Shown in pieces: positions 16,077-16,740 of a stretch of DNA of 16,740 bases; within the stretch, counting starts at the first letter, position 1; each line of letters starts with the position of its first letter. The stretch lies in assembly GCA_036278455.1 (NCBI GenBank), contig DASULB010000146.1, positions 1-16,740 of the forward strand. Reading direction: 5' to 3'. This DNA comes from FW021-bin31 sp036278455 (GTDB lineage Bacteria > Bacteroidota > Bacteroidia > Chitinophagales > Chitinophagaceae). A model generated the notes under the pieces. That model was not told the origin of the DNA and did no database searches. It saw nothing but the letters and a program-made list of their open reading frames with translations. Position numbers and translations under genes: made by a program.

Positions 16077-16306
16077 AAACCCAGGAACTCCTTTTCGGTT
16101 ATCTTAAAATCACGGCTAAATGTTACTTTACTTTTTCCTTCGAGAACGCCTATTTTTCTTTTAATCTTTTTAGAAGCCGCAGGAACCAATTTTGCAACAA
16201 GTTCTTTTTTCTTTCCAGCGGAAATGCCAATTCCTTCACCGGCTATCACTTTTTGTAATACCTCGAAAAAATTTGATTTAAACGCTTCAACGCTGAGTAT
16301 TTGCAT
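16073..16306 (-). CDS. Phd/YefM-family antitoxin
   Basis: I choose the ATG at 16306 (77 residues) because a -7 box lies at 16343-16350, downstream of an in-frame ATG at 16354. The protein starts MQILSVEAFKSNFFEVLQKV, the Phd/YefM DNA-binding fold (VxxFKxNFxEVLxxV), followed by GIGISAGKKKELVAKLVP, a normal 'x-I-T-xxGKPVAKLVP' equivalent. The tail KRKIGVLEGKSKVTF plus DFKITEKEFLGL is the disordered toxin-binding segment typical of Phd antitoxins paired with VapC/PIN toxins. Such proteins repress their own promoter and neutralise the toxin. Its stop overlaps the start of a toxin gene that is decayed, so the antitoxin is now an orphan and may act as a stand-alone DNA-binding protein or against a related toxin elsewhere. 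Confidence 0.85.
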   Translation of the reverse strand: MQILSVEAFKSNFFEVLQKVIAGEGIGISAGKKKELVAKLVPAASKKIKRKIGVLEGKSKVTFSRDFKITEKEFLGL

Positions 16307-16342
16307 ACGGATATTTTCTTTAAACACATATTGATAACTTGT

Positions 16343-16350
16343 CAAATATA
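16343..16350 (-). promoter_or_regulatory. -7 box of the antitoxin gene
   Basis: On the minus strand this reads TATATTTG, an exact TAnnTTTG match, 36 bp before the ATG at 16306. No good -33 TTTG was found. It supports the downstream start codon of the antitoxin. Confidence 0.45.
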
Positions 16351-16387
16351 ACATAACCCCGATAATCCACCGGCCAGATCGTTTGTG

Positions 16388-16572
16388 CTACAGTTGCTCG
16401 GGATAGCCAGTGTCTAAAGCCGGATGGACTTGCAGCGCTTTAAAAGACAAGTGCTGCGTTACGGTATCCGTCTTTGTTACCTGAGCTATAGGCGTCAGCC
16501 CGTTGTATTTTCCTTTTTTCAATCGCTGCAAAATATCTTCCACGTATTACCGGTGTCTCCGATGTTTGCCAT
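16388..16572 (-). pseudogene. Possible frameshifted small gene of unknown family
   Basis: A frame from ATG at 16572 reads MANIGDTGNTWKIFCSD and stops. A second frame, open from about 16543 to a TAG at 16388-16390, reads VEDILQRLKKGKYNGLTPIA, then KTDTVTQHLSFKALQVHPAL and a short tail ending PEQL. Together they could be one small protein broken by a single-base shift near 16543. A third frame across 16480-16600 is also open, so coding status is uncertain. I do not recognise a family. It lies between the antitoxin gene and an IS fragment, a zone of decay. Confidence 0.35.
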
Positions 16573-16620
16573 GTTATCTTGTTAGCAGGTTTCCCTGCGC
16601 CTAGTGTAATGATTATTTAA

Positions 16621-16740
16621 TTATGCAACATAGTGTTTAGATAGTTTTTCATCTGCATCCTTCCTATTAAATGTCCAGTTTATTTTACATTCCTTTTTAT
16701 TTCTGTCATTTGACCATACTTTTAAATTTTTCTTTAAAGT
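16621..16740 (-). mobile_element. C-terminal end of an IS630-like transposase (continues beyond window)
   Basis: The minus-strand frame is open from the right edge to a TAA at 16621-16623: 39 residues, with blocks TLKKNLKVWSNDRNKKECKI and NWTFNRKDADEKLSKHYVA. The pattern W-x-x-x-RN-x-x-x-x-x-INW-x-F-x-x-x-(D/K)A-x-x-K-L-x-x-x-Y is how transposases of the IS630/Tc1-mariner type commonly end. The catalytic DDE residues lie outside the window, so intactness cannot be judged. The adjacent AT-rich bases at about 16590-16620 should contain the element's terminal repeat, but with one end visible it cannot be defined. Confidence 0.6.

Noticed and set aside
16307..16354. Longer N-terminus for the antitoxin from an ATG at 16354
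   Set aside because: It would start upstream of the TATATTTG box at 16343-16350, and the family normally begins at MQILSVEAF.
1..16740. CRISPR arrays, tRNA or rRNA genes, complete IS ends
   Set aside because: No spaced repeat series, no tRNA-like cloverleaf and no rRNA-like sequence was noticed; only one end of an IS is in the window.

Overview
The window looks like accessory DNA from a Bacteroidota chromosome, probably a Chitinophaga-like member of the Chitinophagaceae (genus is inference). The evidence is two complete SusC/SusD outer-membrane uptake pairs plus a broken SusC, promoters with TAnnTTTG-type -7 boxes, weak or absent Shine-Dalgarno sequences, and roughly balanced GC in genes with AT-rich spacers.

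Layout. (1) 1-1601, minus: a secreted metallophosphoesterase fused to a PQQ-like beta-propeller, running off the left edge. (2) 1602-2945: gene debris, including a decayed SusC N-terminus (1807-2515) that still has its upstream control region (about 2618-2692). (3) 2946-7883, minus: susC1-susD1 operon closed by a strong terminator (2946-2983), with its promoter/operator around 7991-8040. (4) 7884-8940: a spacer of about 1 kb holding a decayed copy of the 3' end of the neighbouring esterase gene (8153-8316) and an intact 57-codon gene (8448-8621, plus). (5) 8941-9858, minus: secreted alpha/beta-hydrolase (esterase-like). (6) 9896-14696, minus: susC2-susD2 operon (SusD-like_2 type) with terminator. 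(7) 14901-15650, plus: a DeoR-family regulator divergent from susC2. (8) 15651-16740: a Phd/YefM antitoxin with a decayed VapC/PIN toxin, an unassigned broken frame, and the C-terminal end of an IS630-like transposase at the right edge.

How it fits together. The most useful observation is a 23-bp element, 17 of 23 positions invariant, found once upstream of each of the three susC genes, dead one included. It overlaps the -7 box of a TTTG-N18/19-TATATTTA promoter at both live copies. One copy lies between susC2 and the divergent deoR gene. The simplest reading is that the DeoR protein controls both uptake operons, and formerly the third, from this operator, and may regulate itself. DeoR proteins usually sense phosphorylated sugar intermediates, so the pairs probably import a sugar or sugar derivative; no glycoside hydrolase lies in the window, and the substrate cannot be named. 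The hydrolase and the phosphoesterase-propeller protein may process the ligand outside the cytoplasm, but this rests on neighbourhood only. The flanks carry several signs of decay and insertion (broken susC, esterase tail, broken vapC, IS fragment), so this is a reshuffled accessory island rather than core genome.
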